Assembly: GCA_022036555.1 (NCBI GenBank)
Contig: CM039137.1
Location: forward strand, 2,884,942 to 2,948,941
DNA from: Microstegium vimineum
Taxonomy: Eukaryota; Streptophyta; Magnoliopsida; Poales; Poaceae
DNA length: 64,000 bases
Direction: 5' to 3'
Shown: positions 25,130 through 35,937 of the stretch, piece after piece
How the letters are laid out: every line of letters starts with the position of its first letter
How positions within the stretch are numbered: the stretch's first letter is position 1
The notes under the pieces: model-generated
The model's input: the letters and a program-made list of their open reading frames with translations, nothing else
Database searches by the model: none
What the model was told of the DNA's origin: nothing
Translations under genes and position numbers: made by a program

Positions 25130-25531
25130 ATGCCAAAAGACGTGGTATGGGAGCATGGTGAGAATCTTGCTCCCGGTTGGAGATGCAATTACTGCCATAC
25201 ACAAAAAGCAGGGGGTGGTGCTTCTCGATTGAAGCAGCATTTGGCTGCGCGCGGGACGGAGGTGATTCACTGCAGCAAGGTGCCCAAAGAAGTCTGGGGG
25301 TACTTTCAGTGGGACATCGACAGAACTAGGCAGACAACTAGTGACCGCTCTCGACAGAGGGTTGCACGAGAGGCTGCTGCAGCGGAGGGCAACCACCCCC
25401 TTGACGATGACGAATACGAGACTCAGATGCAGGCAGCCATTAATCAGTCCAGAGCAAAATATGAGTACCAAGAGGGGGTGCAGCGAAGAGGAGGCGCTTC
25501 CAAGCGTGGAGGTGGCAGTGGTAGTGGTACT
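25130..25531 (+). pseudogene. hAT transposase N-terminus with BED zinc finger (interrupted)
   Basis: An acceptor TTTGTGCAG precedes ATG at 25130. The frame starts PKDVVWEHGENLAPGWRCNY and continues with C..C (CNYCHTQ), then SRLKQHLAARGTEVIHC, a BED-type DNA-binding finger. An acidic/basic linker follows (DDDEYETQMQAAINQ and a Gly/Ser-rich run). The frame is cut at 25531 by the inner hAT. The continuation beyond 27951 is out of frame by one base near a G-run, so the gene was probably already frameshifted or has since changed. Confidence 0.8.
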
Positions 25532-26388
25532 CAGGGTTTTTCAAACCGGACGGTTACCGCGGTTATCGACAAACCGCCGGTGACCGGTTCGGTTTCGGTA
25601 CCGGTTTGAATTCAAATTTCAAATTTGAATTTCAAAAAAAAAATCTGAAAAAATTCCTAAAAATAGTTCATGATTTATAGAGTCGAATGGTGTAAAAAAA
25701 TTTCAAATTAGAGTTCGTTTGCTATTTTTTGGACGTGTTTAAGTTTGAAAAAAAAAAGAAAAAAGAAAAAAACCGGCCGGCCCGTTAAGGGCCCATGCGG
25801 CCCATTCGCTCATGGCGCCTCCTACAAGGGAGCTGTCGGCGGGGGGGGGGCCTGTCCGCTCCCCAAACCCTATCCGCCCCCTGCTTCGCACCAACCCGCC
25901 CGCGCGCCGCCCGCGTCCGCCGCCGCGCCTCGGTAACCGCTCGGTCGGCGTCGGTTACCGAGAGGATTCGATCGGTTACCGACCGGACGCCGTCGGTTAC
26001 CGACCGAGAAAACGGTAACCGCCTGGGTTCGCTCGGTGAGCTTTTTTTTTAATTTTTTTCATTTCCTTGCATTTGTAGTTGCTTTAGTTGTAGGATTTAG
26101 TTCTAGGATGTAGGATTGATGGAGTATATGATGTAGAAAATATTTATTGTAGGATTTAGGTAAGATTTGACTTAGGATGTATATAGGAGTTAGGTTTATT
26201 TGGTTTAGGATTTAGGATTTGCGGTTGGATTTGCTTTAGGATGTATGTAGGATTTAGGATTTAGGATTTTATTGATATAGGATTTAGGATTTGGGTAGGA
26301 TTTAGGTGTATGTTAGGATTTAGGTTTATTTGCGGTATGATTTGATGCATGTGTTCGATTTGTTTGTGTTGTCTATTTATGCAGGAAG

Positions 26389-26757
26389 ATGCCGAGAGAC
26401 GTGGTATGGGAGCATGGTGAAAATCTTGCTCCCGGTTGGAAATGCAATTACTGTCGTACACAAAAAGCCGGGGATAATCCGGTTCGAGACTGGATGGAGT
26501 ATGGCAGATCCAACCAGGCTCCAGTTCTCGACGAAGAGGATGAAGAAACGGACATCCCTCTTCCGTCCCATATTGTGAGGTACGTTGATGTACTTTGTTA
26601 GCCACTAACGAACCATACTTTTAATAATATGATTCATTCTTTGTGATGACAGAGACCAAGTGGACCCCGACGATCTTGGGCCCATCAGTGATTGGGCCCG
26701 TAGACATGTGGGTGACACGCATCTTGGCAAAAGAAAATACCAGACGGGACCTAGGTA
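26389..26757 (+). pseudogene. Truncated BED-finger transposase fragment of the inner hAT
   Basis: ATG at 26389 starts a frame parallel to that at 25130 (PRDVVWEHGENLAPGWKCNY, then CRTQKAG). It jumps straight to DNPVRDWMEYG and an acidic segment (DEEDEETDIPLP), losing the His half of the finger. After an apparent intron (AGG... to GACAG near 26650) the frame DPDDLGPISDWARRHVGDTH and KRKYQTG follows, which is the transposase C-terminus. Confidence 0.65.
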
Positions 26758-27565
26758 GGAGGACCCCAAAAGCCAAAAACGAAAGGGGAAGCGAGTGCAA
26801 CAACCTGTCACCAGCGATGACTCGACAGATAATGGCGAGGAGGGTGAGGAAAGTCCACGGAACCAGGAGTTCGATCACAGCAGCTCAGCAAATGACAGTG
26901 GAGACGGTCATAGTGGTGACGATGACCCTGGAGCTGCTGGTGGTAGTGCTGTTGGTGGTGGTGGTGGTGGTGGTGGTGGTGGTGGGGCTAGGGGTCTGCA
27001 ATTGGTGCTGGTGGTAGTGGTGTTGGTGATGCTGGTGGACTTCGTTTCACAGGTATCGATTGTTACAGACATTTTTTTTATGTCTATGGCTATTCACTAG
27101 TACTAATTATGGCCGGCTGCAGGCGAGATGGACTTCACACATGCTACTCAGGACCGCGACCATGGGCAGCCGGAATCGCAGAGGAGAGCTTACGACCCGA
27201 CGGACTGCTACGGCACGCCACAGTACTCCTCTTCCTCGTACAGTGATACATCGTACGGTGGTGGTTATACCTAACCCGTTCCTGACATCAGCACGCAGCC
27301 GGCCACTAGATGGGTCTACGAATGACAAGACCCGGATTTCTACAACATGTTAGTGCGGGAATGGGAGACCACAGCTCATTGGACGGGCCAATCATGGATA
27401 GACTACAAGGCTGGGCTCCAGTCGCGCGGTATCGCTCTAATGTCCACCGCAGAGTATGAGGAGGGGTGCCGAAACGGGATCTTCCCTTATATTCAACGCC
27501 AGTGACCATGATATTCGCATGTCTACGACACAAGGTATTTCCATGGACGATTTGTTGTTGCAACG
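26735..27565 (+). repeat. hAT 3' tail, copy 1 (in inner element)
   Basis: It is homologous over about 830 bp to 28958-29765 in the outer element. Shared landmarks are ACCAGACGGGACCTAGGTAG, a GGT trinucleotide run (about 26938-26984) coding for glycine, and TCTAATGTCCACCGC. It encodes acidic/Gly-rich transposase tail remnants with differing frames. Confidence 0.85.
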
Positions 27566-27951
27566 GTGAACTACGTTATTTTCGTCGTGAATTTGTGGCT
27601 AGTGCATCACTATGATATTATTGTGGAGTTGGCCATTTGTGTCACACTATTTTTCCATGAATTATGTGTTCTATTTACATCATTATGCGCAAAGGTCATG
27701 CAAAAAAAAATTGATTTTTTCAAGCAAAAAAAAAGACCATCCGGCGGTTAGGACCGGTTACCGACCAAACCGGACGGTAACTGGCCCTAACCGACCGGTT
27801 ACCGGTCCCAAACCAAATGAACTATGGGGTTTGAATTCAAATTCCAAACCGTTCAGTTTGGGACCGGTTTGGGCGGTTACCGTCGGTAACCGCCAAACCG
27901 CCGGCGAGCGGTTCCCGACCGGCGAACGGTTAGGAAAACCCTGGTGGTACT

Positions 27952-28957
27952 GCTTCGCAGGGGGCAATCCTTTGCAGAGGATGTTTCGGAGGTCTGGTTC
28001 ACAGAGGCAGACCCCTGCGGCGGTGGAGGACTACAACTTGGCAGCCAGTACAAGGGGTGGACTGAAGCAGACAAGGATTGATACAGGGTCATGGACGCAG
28101 AGGGGAAGGAACACGAAGCATGTACTTGGGAAAGCTTGGGGAAAGTTTTTCCATATTGCAGGAATCCCTGGGAGACAGACGGACAATCTGTACTTTGTTA
28201 ATGCGGTCAGGGAGACGCAGAAGTGGGGTAAGTACATATACTTGGAGACCTATGTCATTACGTATATTTCTCTATTCTCATGATTCGCTTACGATTGCAG
28301 GTGAAGGCATCGCGTCACCCAGTGGAAGGAATATAGATGGGAAGTACCTCGGTCAGAACGAGGCGGACTTGCATAGCCGGTACGCAAAGTTTCAGGAGGA
28401 GTGACCCATGTTTGGGGTCACGTTGATGTGTGATTCGTGGACGGACCCGACAAGAATGAATGTCATCAATTTTTTTATCTATAGCAATGGCGTCATGTGG
28501 TTCCACAAGTCAGTTGATGCGATTGGCAGAAGCCAAGATTCATCTTATTTGTTGGGGTACGTCCAAAATATTGTGTCAGTTCACATGCACTATGTTTTTT
28601 CGGTTCCACTAAATGTTGTGCCTACTTGTGCAGTTGATTCGCAAGGTGGTTGAGGAGATAGGTGCTGAGCAAATCGTGCATATCGTCACGGTCAACGGCT
28701 CCAACTTCAAGAAAGCATGTCAGAGATTGAACGAGGAGTATGAGCATATTGTTTGGACACCTTGCCTTGCACACACCATCAACTTGATGCTGAAGGACAT
28801 TGGTGAAAGATCGGAGCATGCAGGTATGATCTCTGTATGCAAGCGCATTTCAACTTGGCTGCACAACCATGGCCAGTTGAATGCAATGATGAGGGAAGTC
28901 ATTGGTGGTGAGTTGGTCAAATGGAATGCCACTAGGTTTGAGACCAACTACATGTTC
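27952..28957 (+). pseudogene. hAT transposase core (DUF659), broken
   Basis: Exon-like blocks are: 27952 to about 28227 (NPLQRMFRRSGSQRQ, LGKAWGKFFHIAGIPG, FVNAVRETQKWG); 28301 to about 28557 (GVTLMCDSWTDPTRMNVINF, DAIGRSQDSSYLLG); and 28634 to 28957 (EQIVHIVTVNGSNFKKACQR, VWTPCLAHTINLMLKDIG). These are DUF659 and adjacent hAT transposase motifs. A TGA at 28402-28404 interrupts the frame just before the MFGVTLMCDSW block. At about 28957 the sequence jumps to the tail region, removing the C-terminal dimerisation domain. Confidence 0.82.
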
Positions 28958-29765
28958 ATACCAGACGGGACCTAGGTAGGAGGACCTCAAACGCCAGAAA
29001 CGAAAGGGAAAGCAAGTGCAACAACCTATCACCAGCGATGCTTCGACAGATGATGGCGAGGAGGGTGAGGAAAATCCACCGTACCAGGAGTCCGATGATA
29101 GCAACTCAGCACATAACAGTGGAGACGGTGAAAGTGGTGACGATGACACTGCAACAGCTGTTGCTGGTGGTGGTGGTGGTGGGGCTGGGGGTTCTGCAGT
29201 TGGTGGTGGTGGTAGTGGTCTTGGTGATGCTGGTGGACTTCGTTTCACATGTATCAATTGCTACAGACATTTGTTTCTGTCTATGACTATTGACTAGTAC
29301 TAATTATGGTTGGCGGCAGACGAGACAGACTTCACACATGCTACTCATGACCGCGACCATGGGCAGCTGAAATCGCAGAGGAGAGCTTACGACCCGACGG
29401 ACTGCTACGACACGCCACAGTACTCATCTTCCTCATACAGTGATACATCGTACGCTAGTGGTTATACCTACCCCGTTTCTGACATCAGCACGCAGCCGGC
29501 CACTAGATGGGTCTACGAATGGGAAGACCCAGATTCCTATAATATGTTAGTGCAGTAATGGGAGACCACAGCTCATTGGACGGGCCAATCATGGATAGAC
29601 TACAAGGCTCAGCTCCAGGCGCGCGGTATCGCTCTAATGTCCACCGCGGAGTATGAGGAGGCGTGCCGAAACGGGGTCTTCCCTTATATGCTACGTCAGT
29701 GACCATGATGTTTGCATGTCTACGACACAAGGTATTTACATGGACGATTTGTTGTTGCAACGGTA
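28958..29765 (+). repeat. hAT 3' tail, copy 2 (in outer element)
   Basis: This is the partner of 26735-27565. It retains a longer open frame in the tail (ATHDRDHGQLKSQRRAYDPT region at about 29330-29560), ending at TAA near 29556-29558. Confidence 0.82.
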
Positions 29766-30088
29766 AACTACGTTATTTCCGTCGTGAATTTGTGACTAGT
29801 GCATCACTATGATATTTCGATGTGTTGTCCATTTGTGTCATACTATTTTCCCCTGCATTGTGTGTTCTATTTACATCATTATGTGCAAAGGTCATGAAAA
29901 AAATGGATTGTTTCGAGAAAAAAAAAGAGTAAGTGGCGGTTTGGGGCAGTTACCGTTTGCTTACCGTTTGTACTGTGACGTTTGAATTCAAAATCCAAAC
30001 CATTCGGTTTGGAAACGGTTTGTCGGTTACCGCCAAACCGTCCGGTTCCCAGGTGCAATACGGTAGCCAAAAAAACCTTGCTGGGAGG

Positions 30089-30806
30089 TGGCCACTGCCG
30101 CTCTGCTCATCGGGAGAGGCTTGTTTGACTTTGACCCTCCACGCCGCGTTCTCAGCACAGAGCAGCAAGTGCGTCATGTTGGGCTGATAAATGGGCCGAA
30201 CTAGCACATGGTTTTACAGCTGATTGTGTTTGGGCTTCCCTTGGAGAATCACAGGAGGATGGGCTAAGCCTAAACATGTGCGCTGACGACACGATTTGGC
30301 CTGCGCGGCGCGCACCCATGCTGACTCCGTGCCTCCGTGGACCTAGTGGAAACTTGCAATTGAGTACCCCAAAGGCCCAAATGTTCATAGCTCAGGCATA
30401 AAAAAAAAACGTTCATAGCTTCAATATATTTTTCCAGTTAATTCTTCAAACTTTCAAAATTTAAGCATCAATTATGAACAGTTTCAAACGAAATTATAAA
30501 CAGTTTCAAACAAAATAGGTAGTCTTTCTAATATAGAAAAAGTAATACTACGCAGAACATGAGTTTAAGTTAAAACTACAAATCTAAACACATGTGTACT
30601 ACTCCCTCCACACTCGTAAACACAGGTCGTTTAGGACAAGATTTGAGTCAAACATTGAGAATATAAATATGAATAGCGGGGAATGTGTAGATTTTGGTTT
30701 GTAACATGTTTTCATTGAGAACATGGACCAGCTAGCACCACCGCATCAGTGCCATCCTGATTAACACATCAAATACGACTAATTCACACTACATGAATAT
30801 ATGATA
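30089..30806. other. Displaced 5' flank of the hydrolase gene, and intergenic DNA
   Basis: Before the hAT insertion this was directly upstream of the hydrolase gene. Bases 30185-30275 resemble 33608-33700 (ATGGGCCGAA, TGTTTGGGCTTC). At about 30600 there is a lone Stowaway-like left end (ACTCCCTCCACACTCG) without a clear partner. Confidence 0.4.
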
Positions 30807-31067
30807 CCCCATCCATCCTAAATTATAACTTATTCTAAAAATTTTAGAGAGTCAAAGAATATTAAATTTGATCAAACTTATATGATAATATAATAATATT
30901 TGCAATGTACCAACTAAGTATCATTAGATTCTTCATCAATTATATTTTCATAGTATACCTATTTGATGCCATAATTTTTTATACTTTTCTCTATAATTTT
31001 GGTTAGACTTGAGATGTTTTTACTCTCAAAGATTATTAAAATAACTTATAATTTGTAATGGAGGGAG
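30807..31067. mobile_element. Stowaway MITE
   Basis: The ends CCCCATCCATCCTAAATTAT and ATAATTTGTAATGGAGGGAG are inverted, with TA on both sides. The internal arms ACTTATT / AATAACTT pair. Confidence 0.85.
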
Positions 31068-31610
31068 TACCTTTTAAATTCAAGTGGTTTTAGGCCTCTG
31101 AGTGCTTACATTTGTCTGAATTTATTAAGGAATTTAGCAACGTTATTTTTTTGGTGCTAAATGGTACGGCCATCGACAATAAAACGTCTGTGGTATTTTT
31201 TTTTATCAATTTTAACAGCCGGTAGCCCAGTCCTGAGGAATATATGTAATTTAAAATTTAAAATGGAGTGAATAATTTATATACTCCGACACTAGAATAA
31301 AACAAGTCGGCTGATGTACACAGGCCGGAAACCCTTCCTCGTGTGGGCTTCCAGGCCAGAGGCCCAGCTGTGGTTCACGTGTCTCAAACGGGCTCAACGG
31401 TAAACCCCTTTCGCTTGGTGGATGGCGTGACGTGGCGGGGAGTTGGAGTCGGTGCTGCCTGCCCCGAATGAGACTCGAAGTCGGAATGGCCATCAAGTCG
31501 GTGACGGCTGGGAGATCCGTTTTGATTTGAACCGGCCGGCGCCGGCGCGTAACTCGAGTCGGACTCCGCCTCCGATCCGTATTCGCGAGGATGGCCAGTT
31601 ACCCGCTCCA

Positions 31611-31617
31611 TATATTT
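31611..31617 (+). promoter_or_regulatory. Candidate TATA box for the B3 gene
   Basis: TATATTT within CTCCATATATTTCGCG lies 88-94 bp before the ATG at 31705. If it is used, the in-frame ATG at 31591 would be untranscribed and 31705 is the start. Confidence 0.35.
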
Positions 31618-31704
31618 CGCGGCGGCCGGCGGGGCAGCGACGCAATATCTCCACATTCAAAATTGGATTTTGTTCCGTTGCCAAACAAAGAAAAGAAGCA
31701 GAAG

Positions 31705-32541
31705 ATGTGTCTCGCCGACTCCAAGCGCCCTCTGGAGATGGTCCTTTACGACCCTGCCGCCGCCGCCATGTCGTCATCGTCGTTGACCGTCCTTGACGTC
31801 GCACCCATCAGCAGCAGCAGCAGCAGCCTCCCGCCCCTGCTACGGCTGCCGACCGCTACTGGCAGAGAAGAGCCGCCGCCGTGCCTGCGCAGGCATTTCC
31901 TCGTGGCGCTGGGGCTCCGCGCCGACCTGCCCGTGCACTTCATCGACTACAAGTACGTGACGAGCACCGACCTGGACGCGCACCAGAACCGGTTCCGCAT
32001 CCCGTGCAACGGCGTCGAGCACCGACTTCGCCCGCTCCTGAACCCCGAGGAGCTCGACGCCGCCAGCCTCCTCCACGACCCATGCTGCCCGGTGCCGAGG
32101 AAGCGGCCGAGACCGGAAGTGGAGCTGCAGCCTGGACCACCAACAGAGCCACAGAATGCCGAGGGCCAGCTGCAGGCGGGCAAGAAGATGAAGAAACCCA
32201 AGAAGAAGGGGAAGGTGCACGGCGGGCTGCGCGTGAAGCTGGTGAACCTCGCCGCCGGCGCCAAGGAGCTGCAGATGTCGCGGTGGGAGAGCAGCCGCGG
32301 CACGATCGTCAAGGGGGAAGGCTACCTCGACTTCATCCGGAGCTGCGGCTTCAGGGAGAGGGACGTCGTCGAGATCTGGGCCTTCGTGCAGCGGCGGTTC
32401 CACCTCTTCGGCAAGGACGTGTGCGACGACAGCCTCCTTCACCTACTCCTTGTCAAGAAGCAAAAGCAAGAGGTGCCTCGGTGCTGCTACTGCCACCCTG
32501 TTCCTGTGCCCGCTCCCAGTCCCTGGCACGTCCGCAGTTGA
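31705..32541 (+). CDS. B3-domain (DUF313-type) protein
   Basis: This single-exon gene encodes 278 residues. Residues about 82-125 (KYVTSTDLDAHQNRFRIPCN, LRPLLNPEE) and about 173-252 (GGLRVKLVNL, LQMSRWESSRGTIVKGEGYL, CGFRERDVVEIWAFVQRR, DSLLHLLLVKK) form the two halves of a plant B3 DNA-binding fold. They are joined by a basic linker (about 132-172, RKRPRPE and KKMKKPKKKGK) that could act as a nuclear signal. The gene is strongly GC-rich. Members of this B3 group are nuclear and poorly characterised; target genes are unknown. An upstream in-frame ATG at 31591 would add 38 residues. It is the only apparently intact host gene in the repeat-rich right two-thirds of the window. Confidence 0.82.
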   Translation: MCLADSKRPLEMVLYDPAAAAMSSSSLTVLDVAPISSSSSSLPPLLRLPTATGREEPPPCLRRHFLVALGLRADLPVHFIDYKYVTSTDLDAHQNRFRIPCNGVEHRLRPLLNPEELDAASLLHDPCCPVPRKRPRPEVELQPGPPTEPQNAEGQLQAGKKMKKPKKKGKVHGGLRVKLVNLAAGAKELQMSRWESSRGTIVKGEGYLDFIRSCGFRERDVVEIWAFVQRRFHLFGKDVCDDSLLHLLLVKKQKQEVPRCCYCHPVPVPAPSPWHVRS

Positions 32542-33079
32542 AATCCATGATCCATCCATCGCAATGCGCAATTCGTGATGGAGACTAGGCATGCAGGAGC
32601 CGATCCTATAGTAGTTGTTGTTTTTTTGTGAATTATTACGTGATGAACACGATTCATTTTGCGGCCTAACTAGCATATGAAGAACAACTTGTAGAATGTT
32701 AATACGCGTTACTAATGTTCAGAAATTCTAGTCTCCCTTTGGCATTTGCTATGTTGTTTGGCTTTTTATTATTTTCGATTAATGCAAAAAAAACAAAAGT
32801 ATCTATGCACTTGGACAATTCAAAGTTAATGAAAATAAAAGATTTCACTTCTTTGATGGTCGGCATCGGTCAGGTTAGATTCAGGCCTTGCAGCACCAAC
32901 GATCAACCTCAGGAACTTTAACTGTTTCCTCAATCCTCAGGGACCCGTAGCTCTTTGATTTTGGGATTGGTTTAGATGCAAACAGAAATTTACGAAGCCA
33001 GCATATTCCTAAATGAGCATCAAACGTTGGCCAATGCATGCTAAAAACCAATTGAAAGTTTATAAAAAAAATGGAGTTA
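32542..33079. other. 3' flank of B3 gene, nothing further seen
   Basis: This is 3' UTR and AT-rich spacer. I see no protein or repeat signature. Confidence 0.4.
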
Positions 33080-33354
33080 GAGCATCTACAAGAGACTAGC
33101 TAAATCTTTCTCTAAAGTTAAATTTGGCTATTGCTAAAAAAAAATATCTCCAACAGACTATCTAAATAACTCTCCAAATTTAGTGATTCTCTATCCCACC
33201 TAATTCGCTCTCTACTTTTAGATAGTCTACCTCACTAGCTATCTAACTTTTAGTTTTACAGATTCGGTTGAAGTACTCTCATATTATCCATTTTAGAGAG
33301 CAACAAAATCACTAAATTTAACTAATCAGTTTGGCTAATCTCTTGGAGATGCTC
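33080..33354. mobile_element. Tourist-like MITE
   Basis: The left end GAGCATCTACAAGAGACTAG and the right end CTAATCTCTTGGAGATGCTC are inverted. TTA lies on both sides (33077-33079, 33355-33357), the PIF/Harbinger target. Confidence 0.88.
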
Positions 33355-33357
33355 TTA

Positions 33358-35590
33358 TATCCGAGACACGAAACTTAATGGTGATGCAAGCCCATCAAAT
33401 TCGGGAGAAGTGGCAGAGAAAATTCGGTTGATTTGGATAATATTTGGAGCATCAAGGTTACGAAGATGCATTGTGGTTTGTGGAGTCTAGTACGTAATGT
33501 TGACTGAATTTATGCACAAATGCCCATCAGGTTGTGGTTGGTTTAATTTTTTTTAGCAATGTGTTTTTTTATAACTTTAGCAATGTGTGGTATAAATGTG
33601 TTTGGTAATAAACTGATGGGCCGAAGTAGCTAACACTGATTGTACGTGTTTGGGCTTCTCTTGAAGAATCATACTCGTATAAGCATGGGCTAAAGCCTGC
33701 AGAAAGCCTATCAGTGCAGTCGTGCAGACCTCTCTATGGGCTCTAGCACATATTTGTTTCTTACAACTAAAAGTCTGTTTGGCATAACTCAGCTTCACTA
33801 GTAAAATTATTTCTTCATGAGCAATTCTATAGGTGAAACTGAGTTATTTAAAAAAAATATTTGGCAACACAGCTTCACCAACAACTTTATATATGGATAT
33901 AAAAAAGAAAAAATAGAAGACAGAGTTGAGATAAACCACTTTTTCCAGTTTCGTTCCACTTCATGTCTTTGTGAGAGACGAAGAAAACTAGTTTCACCTA
34001 TAAAGCTATTTTTATAATAGGTGTTTGATAAAAAAAATTATTATAAACTATACCAAATATGTCCTAAATAACGGGTGCACATATCCTGACTATTTATTTA
34101 TGGAGACAGAGAGTATATACTCAAAGCTGAAACTGTTTTATGTTTCGAGAAGTGAGAATGGTATTTTTTATGAGACTCAAGAATATACAGTAGATTATTG
34201 AACTGCCCTGTTTAGTAAGTGAGTTCGTATCTAGTGTGAAAATTCAAAAGGAAAACATTGTTTGCATGCATAATAACCTGTTGACAGGTTCCCTAGTCCA
34301 TCATTGATCACCCATTGCAGGAACAAGCAAGTGTCAAAAATTTGTCAGTTGTCAGTCGTCACACACTTGAGTCGCTTTCTACTTGGTTAATCTTCTAAAT
34401 GTTCGGTAAAAAATTATATTGAAATGCATTATGTAGGGTCTTATTTTGGAGATTTATTGTAAAAAACATGATGGTGTAATGAGATTTTACTGCTGACGTG
34501 AATTTTAATGATGTCTGACAAGAAGACAATTGAATCGGTCCGCATTGGTCAAGTGAGGGAGAAAAATAACTATGGTGAGAAGTTGACGGTAACTCACAGG
34601 TTGGTGGGATTGACAACTAGCAAACCCCATGGATGCCAGGCTCTATATCTCTATTAGCTTGTCTTAGTTTTTTTTTAGTTTATTTCTTCGCATATAACAT
34701 AGATTATTCTCTCTCACATATAACATTATTTAATCAACCAGACTTTTCCATCCGCCGAAAAGGCTCCCGTGACGGCGCTGCTCATGTACGGGTAAACGGG
34801 GAGAGGCAACCACATCTGGTGGGCTTCACGCTGGCCGGAGGCTGACCATCGGCCGACGGCAAGGTAGCCCAATGCTGCAGCGCAGTTGGGTCGGCGGCAA
34901 GGTAGCCGAATGGCTACCAGACTAAATACTGTCAGACTAACCTTCATCTGCAATAATGTAAAATTGACGATGAACCTTTGATTTGTTCGCGTGGCATCTG
35001 GTGGCATTGGAATTTATGCTTTTGCAATAGAAGTCAGCAACTTGAAATTTTGGATGGAGCAAACTTGAATTGATTTAAGCGGCATTTGTTTTATTTACAA
35101 GTGCAACTAATAAATTTGAACTAACTGAATGGTGAGATTCGATTGAATGCAGGTGTAGTTTAGCAACGTGCCTCACAAAAAACCGGTTGACGACAAAATG
35201 ATTACCAAGGCTAAAGATAAAAATTCATATGCCCTGTAGGAGGAACTCAATTCATTCATGGAGCAAATCAATTCCTAGACCAGATTTCACAGGTTTGGCG
35301 TTAAATATCCTTCAAATTGCTTCAAATTTTGTTTAGCCATGACTGACTCTAAGTATAGCAACCTGTTTCTATATGTCCATCCAGATGGTACTAGATGTTG
35401 GGTTTGGATCTCAATCATACTAAGAGTTCTATTGGATGCTGGATGTGGAGTGGCAACCTTTGATGCACCTTAAATTTCACGTGACGTCTTGACATTGTCC
35501 ATAGCTCCAAAAAGATGTTCGCAAAAATCAGATATAGTTTGCTCTTGAACGTGGTGTGCCTGCAATGGTAGCACATTTGCAACACGCCGA
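33358..35590. other. Intergenic, degraded repeats only
   Basis: There is no supportable gene. Bases 33608-33700 match 30185-30275. The region 33770-34070 has MITE-like inverted stretches (GTGAAACTGAGTTA and CAGCTTCAC motifs) without clean ends. The GC-rich patch 34750-34920 repeats CGGCAAGGTAGCC twice. Confidence 0.4.
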
Positions 35591-35832
35591 TTATTATATA
35601 TTTAATTTGTTTTAAATTATAATTCATTTGACTTTTTTAACCATAAATTTGATCACTCGTCTTATTCAAAAATTTGTATAAAATATAATTTCTTTTGATG
35701 TGACTTACATATTTAATAAATATTTATATAAATGATTTAAATTTGACTATGTTTGCACAATTTTTTAAATAAGACGAGTGGTCAAAATTGAAAAAAAAAT
35801 CAAATGAATTATAAATTGAAACAGAGAGAGTA
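35591..35832. mobile_element. Stowaway-like foldback, degraded ends
   Basis: The left arm AATTATAATTCATTTGAC and the right arm CAAATGAATTATAAATTG are inverted. A second inner pair is ACTCGTCTTATTCAAAAA / AAATAAGACGAGTGGT. The terminal CTCCCTC motif is lost except AGAGAGAGTA at the right. Confidence 0.65.
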
Positions 35833-35937
35833 TATCCCAGCCAAACGTTTGATAGTATCCATTGTTCACGCTGCCGAATAAATAGGACTCTGTGATGGTG
35901 AACTCTGTTTTCTATATATATATATACACACACACAA

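Larger units (their letters stand above)
25532..27943 (+). mobile_element. Inner hAT element with recognisable ends and perfect 8-bp duplication
   Basis: The left end CAGGGTTTTTCAAACCG and the right end CGGTTAGGAAAACCCTG are inverted copies. GTGGTACT occurs immediately on both sides (25524-25531 and 27944-27951), a perfect 8-bp target duplication. The 2412-bp element is a deletion derivative of the same family as its host: it keeps the 5' region, a shortened BED exon and the C-terminal tail but no catalytic core. It must have moved with transposase supplied in trans. Confidence 0.93.
24432..30080 (+). mobile_element. Outer hAT transposon (nested host element)
   Basis: The left end is CAGTGTTTACGAAACCG and the right end is CCAAAAAAACCTTG, degraded versions of the hAT ends seen intact in the inner element. 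The flanks GTGGGAGG (24424-24431) and CTGGGAGG (30081-30088) match at 7 of 8 bases, as expected for an aged 8-bp hAT duplication. The interior holds a BED zinc finger, a DUF659 transposase segment, the inner element and a C-terminal tail. Subterminal DNA is packed with CGGTTACCG. Without the insert it is about 3.2 kb. The transposase has an in-frame stop and lacks its dimerisation region, so it is not autonomous. Confidence 0.85.

Noticed and set aside
31840..32588. Frames of 200-235 codons on both strands over the B3 gene
   Set aside because: High GC suppresses stop codons; only the 31705 frame contains B3 motifs.
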